DNA from: Arcobacter sp. CECT 8983
GTDB lineage: Bacteria; Campylobacterota; Campylobacteria; Campylobacterales; Arcobacteraceae
DNA length: 64,000 nucleotides
NCBI RefSeq assembly: GCF_004118855.1
Contig: NZ_PDKF01000008.1
Span: 434,001-498,000, forward strand
Reading direction: 5' to 3'
Shown: in pieces, positions 43,403 through 52,280 of the stretch
Layout of the letters: the number at the start of each line of letters is the position of its first letter
Position numbering within the stretch: the stretch's first letter is position 1
Made by a program: the position numbers and the translations under genes
The notes under the pieces: model-generated
Told to the model about the DNA's origin: nothing
The model's input: only the letters and a program-made list of their open reading frames with translations
The model's database searches: none

Positions 43403-44356
43403 ATGTGCACATATATAAGTTCAAATCAATTATGGGATAGTATAGAAAAAGAGTTTTCTCCTTATGAAAGCAGAAAAAATGGGAATATTTTATTAGAAGA
43501 AAAGTTTGGAAGTATGAGTTTGAATTTTTTTAATACAGGTTCTGGAATAAATTACTCTTCTTGTGTTGCAACTTTTAATGAAGATACAATTTTAGAAGGA
43601 AAATATAATAGTAGTATTTCTTATTTGATTTTTAATACAAGTGCAAATATTCGAATAGAATCTAATAAATTTTCAAATAGTTTGGATTTAAATACTAATA
43701 CATACTATAAAGGGCAAAGATTTGATGGGTTAAAAGAAAAAGCATTATATCAAAAAAATAAAAAATATATTTTTCATTATTTAGTATTTAAAGATGATTT
43801 ATTTAAATCCTTTATAAAAGATGAAAGTATTTTGTCTCCAAATCCAAATAGCCAAATTTTATTACAGCAAAATATCCTACTTAAGGAACTTATTGATATT
43901 AATTTAATAGAAAAAAACACAAGAGAATTATATTATGAATCCAAAATTTTAGAATTAACTTACAATACTATAAATAATCTAAATGAATCTTCGTTTAAGA
44001 GTTTACATTTTTTAAATGAAAAAGATATACAAGCTTTACATAAAGCTAGAGAAATATTGATTAATAACATACATAATCCTCCTTCTTTAAAAGAATTAGC
44101 ATATAAATCAGCCATAAATGAATTTAAATTAAAAAAAGGCTTCAAACAACTTTTTGGAAATACAGTTTATGGATTTTTACAAGAGTATAGATTGAATAAA
44201 GCAAAAAAACTTTTAGAAATAGATGATATTAATATTTCAGAAGCCGCTTATTTAGTGGGATATAAAAATATAAGTCATTTTAGTACTATATTTAAAAAGT
44301 ATTTTGGATATTCTCCTATTAATATTAAAAAAAAGCAAAAGAAATATTATTTATAA
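43403..44356 (+). CDS. AraC-family transcriptional regulator
   Basis: 317 residues. The N-terminal ~210 residues are an unassigned ligand domain that begins MCTYISSNQ. The C-terminal ~100 hold two helix-turn-helix motifs: PSLKELAYKSAINEFKLKKGFKQLFG (HTH1) and ISEAAYLVGYKNISHFSTIFKKYFGYSP (HTH2, the AraC signature). PchR-like regulators of this form activate a divergent siderophore receptor when the ferric chelate enters, and here the receptor gene is directly divergent. Convergent with cbiB. Confidence 0.88.
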   Translation: MCTYISSNQLWDSIEKEFSPYESRKNGNILLEEKFGSMSLNFFNTGSGINYSSCVATFNEDTILEGKYNSSISYLIFNTSANIRIESNKFSNSLDLNTNTYYKGQRFDGLKEKALYQKNKKYIFHYLVFKDDLFKSFIKDESILSPNPNSQILLQQNILLKELIDINLIEKNTRELYYESKILELTYNTINNLNESSFKSLHFLNEKDIQALHKAREILINNIHNPPSLKELAYKSAINEFKLKKGFKQLFGNTVYGFLQEYRLNKAKKLLEIDDINISEAAYLVGYKNISHFSTIFKKYFGYSPINIKKKQKKYYL

Positions 44357-44372
44357 CAAATTAATTTTAAAG

Positions 44373-45257
44373 TTAAGAAAATAGAAAAAATAAGCTAAAA
44401 GTTGAAAAAATAAAGATATCAAATCTTAGTTTGAAATCTAGTGCTTTTTTTACATCTTCTTTTTCTATATTTTTTTTCCCATCTCCAAAATAAGGCTTTT
44501 CTTTAACTTTTCCAAAGTAAGAAGTAGGACCTCCCAATGAGACATTTAAAACAAGTGCCATAGCTGAGATTGGATGCCCAGCATTTGGGCTTTCATGTTT
44601 TTCCCCATAGTTATAAAATGCCTTAAAAGCTTTTTTTGAAAAGAAAAGTAGGGCTATTAAAAGTGCGGTTATTCTAGCTGGAAGAAAGTTAACTACATCA
44701 TCAAGTTTAGCTGCAAACTTACCAAAGTTTTCGTATTTTTCATTTCTATATCCAACCATAGAATCTAGCGTATTAATTGCTTTATAAATAAAGGCTCCCA
44801 CAATACCAAAAAAGATCATATAAAACATTGGAGCAATAACTCCATCACTTAAGTTTTCAGCATAAGTTTCAATGGCAGCTTTGTTTATATCACTTTCACT
44901 CATTTCCTTTGTATCACGGCTTACAAGCATTGAAATTGCATGTTTTGGATTAGTTGAAGAAATTACCTCTTTTACACTATCATAAAGCATTTTAGAAGAG
45001 ATAGTAAAAGAGCAAAGTAGGGCTTGAAAATATATATTATCAATTTTACTTAATAAAAAAGTAACTATAAAAACAAGAGATAATAAAGAAACAGTCAATA
45101 TAAAACCTCTAAAGATAGAGTCTTCATAAAACTTCTTTTCAAACCATTTTATATAGTTTCCAAAAAGAATAATAGGGTGATAAAGAGTTCTAATTATATG
45201 AAACTCTCCAAAGATAAAGTCAATTAAGTAAGCAAAGAATAAAAGTTCTAAATACAT
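44373..45257 (-). CDS. cbiB: Adenosylcobinamide-phosphate synthase CbiB/CobD
   Basis: 294 residues, about five membrane helices. GEFHIIRTLYHPIILFGNYIKW is the N-terminal signature (usual G-P.H.V...G), SRDTKEMSESDINKAAIETYAENLSDGVIAPMFYMIFFGIVGA the central motif, and SPNAGHPISAMALVLNVSLGGPTSYFG the C-terminal one. It joins (R)-1-aminopropanol phosphate to adenosylcobyric acid in the inner membrane. Last gene of the minus-strand cob operon and overlapping the CobD-like gene by 10 bases, which makes the linker donor. Confidence 0.95.
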   Translation of the reverse strand: MYLELLFFAYLIDFIFGEFHIIRTLYHPIILFGNYIKWFEKKFYEDSIFRGFILTVSLLSLVFIVTFLLSKIDNIYFQALLCSFTISSKMLYDSVKEVISSTNPKHAISMLVSRDTKEMSESDINKAAIETYAENLSDGVIAPMFYMIFFGIVGAFIYKAINTLDSMVGYRNEKYENFGKFAAKLDDVVNFLPARITALLIALLFFSKKAFKAFYNYGEKHESPNAGHPISAMALVLNVSLGGPTSYFGKVKEKPYFGDGKKNIEKEDVKKALDFKLRFDIFIFSTFSLFFLFS

Positions 45258-46270
45258 TTTTCTATTTCTTTAAAAGCTTTTTCTAAAAGTTTGATACTTT
45301 TTTTGCTTTTTACAGCAATTCTTACATGATGCTTTCCTAAAAAATCAAAGTTAGAACAATCTCGTATCATGATTTTGTATGGTATTAGTTCTTCTTGTAA
45401 CTCTTTTGCTTTGATATCTTTTAGTTCTACTAAAAGGTAGTTTGCTTCACTTTTATAAATCTTTTTTATAAAAGAATATTTTTTAAGTGTAGAGATTAAA
45501 TGCTTTTTGTTTTCTTTGTTTTTTGCCTTTGTTTTTTCATAAAAATTCTTATATTTTAAAACTTCTATTAAATAAGTCATATCAAAAGTAGAAATCTTCC
45601 ACATTGGCTCTTTTTCTTTTAGTCTTTTTATATTTTCTTTTGATGAGATAATAGTTCCAACTCTAATACCAGCACTAGAATAGAACTTTGTCATAGATTT
45701 TAGAATATAAAGTTTGTCATACTCTTTTATGTATTTTGTTGCAGATTCATGGTTTGTAAATTCTAAAAAGCTTTCATCTATTAAAATTGTACACTCTTTT
45801 TTTATCCAATAATTTAATAGCTTCTTTATATTATAACATTTTGCATCAGGAGTTGAAGGGTTTACAAATATAACAAAAGAACCCTTTTTAACTTCCTTTT
45901 TTATATTTTCAAATCTATTTATTAAATCAATTTTGTAATCAAAATTTTGTGCTGCTTTCTTGTATTCTAGGTATGCAGGGGAATATATTGTACAATGTTT
46001 TAATTTCAAGTTTTCAAAAAGTTTGAAGATGACAGAACTACCACCATTGTATAATTCAATTTGAGATTTCATTACGTTGTAATGTTTTGAAATAGCCCTA
46101 TAAAGCTTGTCATAATTTGGATAAGAAGAGATCTCTAAACTATTAAAATCTATATCAAGTATTGGTTTTAGAAAGTTTATATTTGAAGATAAATCTATTG
46201 CTTCTTTTTCTTTACAGTTTGCTTTTTTTGCAAAACTTTTTATATCTCCACCGTGCTGAAACTCTTTCAT
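45248..46270 (-). CDS. CobD-like threonine-phosphate decarboxylase (PLP)
   Basis: 340 residues, PLP fold type I. MKEFQHGGDIKSFA is the cobalamin-type opening (HGGD), NPSTPDAKCYNIKK the family NPxNPTG region (here NPSTPD), LIDESFLEF the Asp loop, and SMTKFYSSAGIRVG carries the PLP lysine. It makes aminopropanol phosphate for CbiB. The homologue in Sulfurospirillum can use serine phosphate to give norcobamides; with BluB present here a normal DMB cobalamin is more likely. Called CobC or CobD in different naming schemes, hence no symbol. Confidence 0.87.
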   Translation of the reverse strand: MKEFQHGGDIKSFAKKANCKEKEAIDLSSNINFLKPILDIDFNSLEISSYPNYDKLYRAISKHYNVMKSQIELYNGGSSVIFKLFENLKLKHCTIYSPAYLEYKKAAQNFDYKIDLINRFENIKKEVKKGSFVIFVNPSTPDAKCYNIKKLLNYWIKKECTILIDESFLEFTNHESATKYIKEYDKLYILKSMTKFYSSAGIRVGTIISSKENIKRLKEKEPMWKISTFDMTYLIEVLKYKNFYEKTKAKNKENKKHLISTLKKYSFIKKIYKSEANYLLVELKDIKAKELQEELIPYKIMIRDCSNFDFLGKHHVRIAVKSKKSIKLLEKAFKEIEKCI

Positions 46271-46275
46271 TAACT

Positions 46276-47019
46276 TTATAACACCTCTCCAGTTCTAAGA
46301 GCATGTGCCCAATCAGGTCTTCCATTTTCTTCTGCTTTTAAAGCTGCTTTTTCAAAATCATAGGCAACTCTTACTTGCTCAACACTATATTGATTTTCTT
46401 CTACAGTTAAAATAGTATAAGCTGCATCTGGGGTATGGTTTTGTATTTTATGTTTACTTGGAAGTTCATCTTCATATGCTTGTAGCCCTACAGAACCTGG
46501 GTTTATAACTATTTGCCCAGAGTTTAGCTTATGAATTCTAGGTAAGTGAGAGTGTCCACAAAAGATAAATGGTGTTTCAATATTATCAGTTAGTTTTATA
46601 ATCTCTTCATCACTTCTTAAATTTATTTCGCCATTTGAAATATCTTCTAATAAGTACTGGCTATCATCAAAATATGTTCCATGAACCATATAATATGTAC
46701 CACCAATGATTTTCTCAAATTGTAAATCTTGAATCCAGTATAAAACTTCTTTCCCTAAGTCTTCATATACATATTTTAAAGTAGGGTTTTCTTCAAGTTG
46801 AGTAAGACTTGCTTCAAGGATTTCTCTATCTTGATTTCCACAAATATTTATGAATTTATTCTCTCTTATTAGTTCATATGTAGCCCTTGGTTCAATTGGT
46901 CCATAAAACATATCTCCAAGGTTTAAAACTACTTCAATATTCCTATTTCTAATATCTTTTATTACTTCTTCTAGGGCATAAACATTTGAGTGTATATCAG
47001 ATAAAATCGCTATTTTCAT
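46276..47019 (-). CDS. Metallophosphoesterase inside the cob operon
   Basis: 247 residues, calcineurin-like YfcE/MJ0936 type. Metal ligands D8, H10 (SDIHSN), D36 (LGDMF), N62 (CGNQDRE), H113 (VHGTY) and H156/H158 (CGHSHLP) are all present, so a two-metal phosphatase is expected. It lies between the CobD-like gene (5 bases) and the acetyltransferase (~20 bases), co-transcribed with B12 genes but belonging to no defined pathway step. A histidine phosphatase for alpha-ribazole phosphate is already encoded at 62290. It may be a second corrinoid phosphatase, a signalling-nucleotide phosphatase or a passenger. Confidence 0.85.
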   Translation of the reverse strand: MKIAILSDIHSNVYALEEVIKDIRNRNIEVVLNLGDMFYGPIEPRATYELIRENKFINICGNQDREILEASLTQLEENPTLKYVYEDLGKEVLYWIQDLQFEKIIGGTYYMVHGTYFDDSQYLLEDISNGEINLRSDEEIIKLTDNIETPFIFCGHSHLPRIHKLNSGQIVINPGSVGLQAYEDELPSKHKIQNHTPDAAYTILTVEENQYSVEQVRVAYDFEKAALKAEENGRPDWAHALRTGEVL

Positions 47020-47041
47020 TTATTTCCTTAGTTTTGTATGT

Positions 47042-47485
47042 TTAATGTGTTTTATTTTCAATTAATGATTTATATAAATATTTAGGAGAATCTATATAAC
47101 CTTGACGATAATAGAAACGATGAGCTTCAGTACGCCTTTCATTACAATGAACTTCCATACGATCACATCCCCTATTAGTAGCTAATTCAACGGCTTTTGC
47201 TTCTAAAATAGCACCTATGCCTTGGCTTCTTGCTGTATTAGAAATACAAAAGTAACTAATTCTACAAAAATCTTTTTCTAATGCAAGTTGAGGGATGAAG
47301 TGTAAAGAGATTATTCCAAGAATCTTATTTTCTTTTTCTGCTACTAAAAGAACTTCATCTTTATGATTTAAAAGTTCTGAAATTCTTCTTTTTATAAATG
47401 ATTCAGTTCCTTCATAACCCAGAGAATTCATAAGATCAATTATTGCTGATGCATCGTTAATACTAGGTTCTTTTATATTAATCAA
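47042..47485 (-). CDS. GNAT-family acetyltransferase inside the cob operon
   Basis: 147 residues. RISYFCISNTARSQGIGAILEAKAVELA contains the acetyl-CoA motif RxxGIGxxL; AHRFYYRQGY is motif B. It lies between the phosphoesterase and cbiH with short spacers, so it is transcribed with cob genes, but no cobalamin step needs an acetyltransferase. The substrate is unknown. Confidence 0.82.
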   Translation of the reverse strand: MINIKEPSINDASAIIDLMNSLGYEGTESFIKRRISELLNHKDEVLLVAEKENKILGIISLHFIPQLALEKDFCRISYFCISNTARSQGIGAILEAKAVELATNRGCDRMEVHCNERRTEAHRFYYRQGYIDSPKYLYKSLIENKTH

Positions 47486-47504
47486 TTTATTTCCCTCCCT
47501 TAAT

Positions 47505-48296
47505 TTAGTTATTTTTTAATTCCCCATCAAGTTTGTATTTATTTAAATATCCTCTAGGTGTTAAAACTTTTCCATTTTTTGTTAATTTTGAGTTTGAATT
47601 ACAAATTATAATCAATGTTGACATAGAAACTGCTTCGTGTTCTATATCTTGATCTATCAAATCTTGGGCAGTTGTTATAGTAATTTTCTCTTTTTCATCT
47701 CTACCTACATGTGAAGCAATGATTGCAATTCTATCTTGATATCCATCTTCTAAGGCTCTTAAGAAGTTTTGATATGGAAGTATTCTTTTTTTAGATTTTG
47801 GATTATAAATACCTAAAACAAAGTCACAATCAAGTGCTGCTTTAACTCTTTTATCTATTAGGTTTATATCTGTTAGTCTATCTGATAGTGAGATTATAGA
47901 AAAGTCTTGTGATACAGGAGCTCCAACTTTACTAGCTGCTGCTAAAAATGAAGTAACACCAGGAAGAGAGATAAGCTCTACCTCATCCCATAAATCTTTT
48001 TCATCCATAATTTCAACTATTAAAGTTGCCATTCCATATACATTTGCATCTCCATTTGATACGATACAAGTTGTTTTTCCTGATTTTGCATACTCTATTG
48101 CTTGATTACATCTTTCTATCTCGTGTGTCATTCCTGATGTAAATATCTCTTTACCCTCTATTAGCTCTTTTAGCTCTCTAGCGTATTTACTATATGAAAC
48201 TACTACTTCGCACTCTTCAAGTGCATTTCTAGCTTCTGGAGTGATATATGATGTTCCACCAGCACCTGAACTAACTATATATAATTTTTTTGCCAT
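47505..48296 (-). CDS. cbiH: Cobalt-precorrin-3B C17-methyltransferase CbiH/CobJ
   Basis: 263 residues, SAM-dependent ring contraction enzyme of the early-cobalt route. SSGAGGTSYITPEARNAL replaces the usual GxGPGxxxxLTxxA opening. IVSNGDANVYGMATLIVE is the S/NGDAxVYGMA site and VELISLPGVTSFLAAASKVGAPVSQDFSIISLSD the GVTA...A..GAPL..DF region. NPKSKKR in GIYNPKSKKR is the product-binding loop. Downstream of cbiG by 13 bases. Confidence 0.93.
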   Translation of the reverse strand: MAKKLYIVSSGAGGTSYITPEARNALEECEVVVSYSKYARELKELIEGKEIFTSGMTHEIERCNQAIEYAKSGKTTCIVSNGDANVYGMATLIVEIMDEKDLWDEVELISLPGVTSFLAAASKVGAPVSQDFSIISLSDRLTDINLIDKRVKAALDCDFVLGIYNPKSKKRILPYQNFLRALEDGYQDRIAIIASHVGRDEKEKITITTAQDLIDQDIEHEAVSMSTLIIICNSNSKLTKNGKVLTPRGYLNKYKLDGELKNN

Positions 48297-48309
48297 TTTA
48301 TTTTTCCTT

Positions 48310-49326
48310 TTATACTGCGGCTGCTATTGTGATTTTTTTCTCATACACATTTTTAGGTATGATAAGTTCGTTGTATTTTGAAACTAACATAGATGAAGGT
48401 TCACTAACACCTTTAAGTCCAAAAAACTTTGTTGCTTGAGAAGGAGAAAATTCCCCTTGAAGCGAGTTTATCTCTGCTTCATTGTAAAACTTGATATCAA
48501 AATTGTATTTTGAAGCAAACTCTAAAAGTCCTTTCTCATCAGCTTTTGCTTCAAATGAAGCTATATTTTCTATTTGCTCTTTTTTAATATTGTATTTTTC
48601 TAAAAACCAAAAAAATGAGCTTTCTATATCTTCAAACGATGTATTTCTATTACATCCAATACCTAAGTATACTTTTGGTTTTAAAGTTAGATTCTCATCA
48701 GAAAATGGAGTTATATTAACGCATAGTTCAGAACTTTGCTCATCTACTCTTTTTAGATTTGTTTTATTTAGTATTGTTTCAAAGATACTCTCATAGGTTT
48801 TTACTTCAACTTCTTTTTTATTTAGAAGTGAGTTAGAGATTTTTGCTAAGCATTTTAGGTTTTCTATTTCTAGATTGTTTTTCTTTGCAAACATATCAAA
48901 AGCAAAAGTTTTTGTCTGGTCTGTTGCTGTTGATACAAAGTTCATACAGTTTGGAAGTCTAGAAGCTAATAAATCACTTAACTCATTTGCTCCACCAATA
49001 TGTCCACTTAGAAGTGGTATAACCTTTGTCAAATCCATACTCATAACTATAATAGCCGGGTCAGTTGCTTTACTCTCTAAAAGTGGTGCAATTTTTCTAA
49101 CCACAATTCCCATAGCCAAAATACAAATAATAGCATCATACTTTTTCCAGCCATCTTGTAAAACTGTATCTATTTTTTCGTATGTATTTAGGTTTTCAAG
49201 ATTGTGTTCTAAATCTTTTTTACCATAAACATCAACTTCAAAATCTTCTAGGTAATCTAAAAGTTTGCAAGCAGAGTTTAGACTTGGTTGATTTATTGAA
49301 ACTAGGGCAATTTTTAATTTACTCAT
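48310..49326 (-). CDS. cbiG: Cobalt-precorrin-5A hydrolase CbiG
   Basis: 338 residues. The N-terminal CbiG domain has AIICILAMGIVVRKIAPLLESKATDPAIIVM (usual CAxGIVVRxIAPLLxxKxxDPAVVV) and PLLSGHIGGANELS; the C-terminal domain has YLGIGCNRNTSFEDIESSF (GIGCRRxTxxEEI) and the AATKFFGLKGVSEPSSML ending (usual GVxxVCEPAALL). It opens the delta-lactone ring and loses the C20 acetaldehyde, as the anaerobic pathway needs. It overlaps cbiF by 8 bases. Confidence 0.95.
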   Translation of the reverse strand: MSKLKIALVSINQPSLNSACKLLDYLEDFEVDVYGKKDLEHNLENLNTYEKIDTVLQDGWKKYDAIICILAMGIVVRKIAPLLESKATDPAIIVMSMDLTKVIPLLSGHIGGANELSDLLASRLPNCMNFVSTATDQTKTFAFDMFAKKNNLEIENLKCLAKISNSLLNKKEVEVKTYESIFETILNKTNLKRVDEQSSELCVNITPFSDENLTLKPKVYLGIGCNRNTSFEDIESSFFWFLEKYNIKKEQIENIASFEAKADEKGLLEFASKYNFDIKFYNEAEINSLQGEFSPSQATKFFGLKGVSEPSSMLVSKYNELIIPKNVYEKKITIAAAV

Positions 49327-50071
49327 TTTTAGCCTTTTGTTTCTCTAGCTCTTTTACAAGTGGTTTTACATAAAGATGTGATTCTTCTGTCTCTTCTTGT
49401 TTTAAAAAGTCCCCAAATAAAATCAAAGCAACACCTTTTATATGAGAAACTTGATTTTCAATATCTGAAATAGTTCCTTTGAAAATCTCTTCTTCTTTCC
49501 AAGTTGCTTTTTCAACTACCCAACAAGGTGTATCTGGTGAATACCCCATTTCTATTGCTTTTTTCTTAAGCTTCTTAAGAAGTAAGATTGATAGATAAAA
49601 TACTAGTGATGAGTTTTTACAAGCAAGTATATTCTCTAACTTTTCAGGGTTTGGAGTTTTTCCTTCTACACGTGTAAGAATAATAGTTTGAGAAACACCT
49701 GGAATAGTGTATTCAATTCCAAGACTAGCTGCTGCTCCAAAAGCAGCTGTAATTCCTGGGATCACTTCATATTTTATATTTTGTTCTTGTAGAAACTCTA
49801 TTTGCTTTGCAATTGTTGAGTAAATAGAAGGATCTCCCGTATGAACTCTTGCTATTACTTTATCTTTGTATTTTTCTAAAAAAGCAAATATCTCTGGATA
49901 TTTCATCCCTTGAGAATCTTCTATGATAGCTTCTTCTTTGCACCAAGAAAGAACTTCTTTTGGTACAAGTGAACCTGTATATAAAATTACATCAGCTTTT
50001 TGAAGTATTTTTTGTGCTTTTACTGTTACTAAGTCTGGATCCCCTGGACCAGCACCTATAAAATAAACCAT
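49319..50071 (-). CDS. cbiF: Cobalt-precorrin-4 C11-methyltransferase CbiF
   Basis: 250 residues. MVYFIGAGPGDPDLVTVKAQKIL is the SAM methyltransferase opening; ILYTGSLVPKEVL is diagnostic of CobM/CbiF, RVHTGDPSIYSTIAKQ the GDPSIYxxxxEQ region, and YEVIPGITAAFGAAASLGIEYTIP the GVTA site. It methylates C11 of cobalt-precorrin-4. Two bases lie between its start and the cbiET stop. Confidence 0.97.
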   Translation of the reverse strand: MVYFIGAGPGDPDLVTVKAQKILQKADVILYTGSLVPKEVLSWCKEEAIIEDSQGMKYPEIFAFLEKYKDKVIARVHTGDPSIYSTIAKQIEFLQEQNIKYEVIPGITAAFGAAASLGIEYTIPGVSQTIILTRVEGKTPNPEKLENILACKNSSLVFYLSILLLKKLKKKAIEMGYSPDTPCWVVEKATWKEEEIFKGTISDIENQVSHIKGVALILFGDFLKQEETEESHLYVKPLVKELEKQKAKNE

Positions 50072-50073
50072 TT

Positions 50074-51255
50074 TTAGTTTTCCTCTTCTTTATTCTTTTT
50101 GTATATTTTTATTTGAAATAGTTGTCTTTCAGGCTCTACTAAATCAAGTTTTCCTTTGTAAGTTGTAAGTGAGATTGAGTGGATTTCATACTCTATTTTT
50201 GCTTCATTTAATACAGTTAACATTAGGTTTAAATGTTTTAGTGTTATTGCATTTATAAGCATAATTCCCTTTTCATCTAATTTTTTATAAAGCATTGGAA
50301 GTTGTTTTATAACTTCAACTCCACCACCACCTACAAATATTTTTTGTGGGGTTTCTTCTAAACTTGGGATTATCTCTTGTGCTTCACCTTCAAATAGTTT
50401 AGTCTCTATTACATGATGATTTGTAAGATTTTGTTTTATAAACTCTGCTCTTGTTTCATTTTTTTCAAAAAGTGTTGTTTTAACCTTGTATCTTTTGTAT
50501 GCTTCTATTGCACAAGAACCACTTCCTGCTCCAATATCCCATAAAAGATTGTTTGGTTCTAAATCAAGGTTTTGTAAAGTAAGTTGTCTTTTGTACTTCT
50601 TTGTAATCATTCCTCTTTCAGTTTCAAACTCTACATCTTCACTAATTATGTTTTTAGATTCAAACTCTTTTTTAATAAGTAGTACAAAAGGTTGAGACAA
50701 ATCAAGAGATTTTTCATCAAATTGAAGTAAATCTATCTCTTCTATTTTTTCATCAACGAAGCCAAGCTTATAGCCTATAGTTGTAGTTATAGAAGAAGAG
50801 TTAAAAAATGAAAGGGCAGTTTTTAATCTTGCAATTGTAAATTTATCACAAAGCACAAATGTGTATTTATTTTGTAAGAAGTTTTGTAAATCAAAATCAA
50901 CTCTTCCATGTAAAGATATTACATCTATTTCAGTTTCACTAATAAAAAGTTTCTGGCACATATATGTTTTAGAAGAAGTGTTATTTATGATTTTTACTTT
51001 TTCTTTAGGTAAGTTTTTAGCAATAATTGTTCCAGCACTAAAAAATAGAGGTGAACCAGTAACTACATATAAAATCTCTTCTTTGTCATAGTTTTCTAAA
51101 AGATACTCTTTTGCTTCTTTATATTTTAGTTTTAGAATATTTGAAGCTTCTTCTTTGAAGTTTGAATCACAGATAATCTTATCAAACCTGCTAATATCAA
51201 AGTCTAAATTTGTAAAGGTATAATCTCCCATACCATTACCAGCTATTGTTACCAT
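50074..51255 (-). CDS. cbiET: CbiE-CbiT fusion (CobL-type precorrin-6B methyltransferase/decarboxylase)
   Basis: 393 residues. CbiE half (1-~200): VTIAGNGMGDYTF (usual GxGxG), YVVTGSPLFFSAGTI (GDPxFxSxG), DVISLHGR (the ISLHGR motif). CbiT half (~210-393): ERGMITKKYKRQLTLQNLDLEPNNLLWDIGAGSGSCAIEAY (usual GMxTKxEVRA...L....LWDVGAGSGS). It methylates C5 and C15 and removes the C12 acetate carboxyl. The fusion is common in bacteria and saves a gene. The stop of cbiD overlaps its start. Confidence 0.95.
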   Translation of the reverse strand: MVTIAGNGMGDYTFTNLDFDISRFDKIICDSNFKEEASNILKLKYKEAKEYLLENYDKEEILYVVTGSPLFFSAGTIIAKNLPKEKVKIINNTSSKTYMCQKLFISETEIDVISLHGRVDFDLQNFLQNKYTFVLCDKFTIARLKTALSFFNSSSITTTIGYKLGFVDEKIEEIDLLQFDEKSLDLSQPFVLLIKKEFESKNIISEDVEFETERGMITKKYKRQLTLQNLDLEPNNLLWDIGAGSGSCAIEAYKRYKVKTTLFEKNETRAEFIKQNLTNHHVIETKLFEGEAQEIIPSLEETPQKIFVGGGGVEVIKQLPMLYKKLDEKGIMLINAITLKHLNLMLTVLNEAKIEYEIHSISLTTYKGKLDLVEPERQLFQIKIYKKNKEEEN

Positions 51256-52274
51256 CCTAGTACCTCTTTTTGTTCTAATATTATGGCTTTTACATTTGAT
51301 GTTTTAAACCATTGTTTTATTTGTTCATTTGCTTTTTTTGTAATCATTTCATAAAAAGCATCAAGTAATCCCACTTTTTCAAGTTCTTGGGATATTCCCT
51401 TTACTGTTAAAGTTGCTTCAATATCAACTTCATAGCCTAGGTTTTCTTTTATGTCTAATTGAAGTTTTGTAAAATCAATTACTCCAAATCTATTGTGGGT
51501 GTTTTTAAAACCTTGATAAACCTTTGTCATCTTTCCAATTCCACATAAAAAGATTACTTCTTTTGCATTTTGTTTTGTTGCAAGTTCAACTGAGTCATAA
51601 ACAAAATTTCCTATTTCTATAATTGCTTCTTCATTTGCCTTAGAACAAGCTACTTTAAAAGCAGAGTTCCCAAGGGTAAAATAGATGGTTTCATAGTTGT
51701 TTTGTATTGCAAACTCTATTTCAGTTTTCACAGAGTCTATATAAGCTGAACTTGATACAGGTTTTACAATCCCTGTTGTTCCAAGGATTGAGATACCTTC
51801 AAGTACTCCAACTTTTGAGTTTGCTGTTTGTTTAGCTATTTCTTGACCATTTGTAACGCTTACACAACATTTTAGATGCAGGTTTTCTTTATTCTTTGCT
51901 TTTATCTCAAAATACTCTTGCATAGCTTGTAGTGGAGCAGGATTTATAGCAGGATAGGGCGCTTGTATTTTTAATCCCTTTTTTGTTACCACTCCTACTC
52001 CAAGACCTGCATAGATTTCTAAACTATTTGTTCCACAAGAAAATATTTGAGGTTTTTGAAAAGTAGGGTTCAATAAGAATTGATTTTTATCAAAGTCCAA
52101 TGATACAACTATCTCACAGCCTTTTGTTACATCTAAATCATCATTGTCTATTTTATTTGTTTTAGTTATTGTTTGAGAATTTGTAACTAAAAATGTATCT
52201 AAACAAGACCTAAATGCAGCAACTGTGTGAGTTCCTGTTGTATATCCTTTTCTTAAAACTTTTTTTTCAGACAT
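51249..52274 (-). CDS. cbiD: Cobalt-precorrin-5B C1-methyltransferase CbiD
   Basis: 341 residues. LRKGYTTGTHTVAAFRSCL is the GYTTGTCAxAA opening (His replaces the usual Cys/Ser), GVGVVTKKGLKIQAPYPAINPAPLQAM the GVGxVTxxGLxxxxGxPAINPVPxxMI motif, and GVLEGISILGTTGIVKPVSSSAYIDS the GILGTTGIVxPxSxxA motif. Methylates C1 in the anaerobic pathway. Overlaps cbiET by 7 bases and is 6 bases from cobA. Confidence 0.96.
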   Translation of the reverse strand: MSEKKVLRKGYTTGTHTVAAFRSCLDTFLVTNSQTITKTNKIDNDDLDVTKGCEIVVSLDFDKNQFLLNPTFQKPQIFSCGTNSLEIYAGLGVGVVTKKGLKIQAPYPAINPAPLQAMQEYFEIKAKNKENLHLKCCVSVTNGQEIAKQTANSKVGVLEGISILGTTGIVKPVSSSAYIDSVKTEIEFAIQNNYETIYFTLGNSAFKVACSKANEEAIIEIGNFVYDSVELATKQNAKEVIFLCGIGKMTKVYQGFKNTHNRFGVIDFTKLQLDIKENLGYEVDIEATLTVKGISQELEKVGLLDAFYEMITKKANEQIKQWFKTSNVKAIILEQKEVLGW

Positions 52275-52280
52275 AAATTA

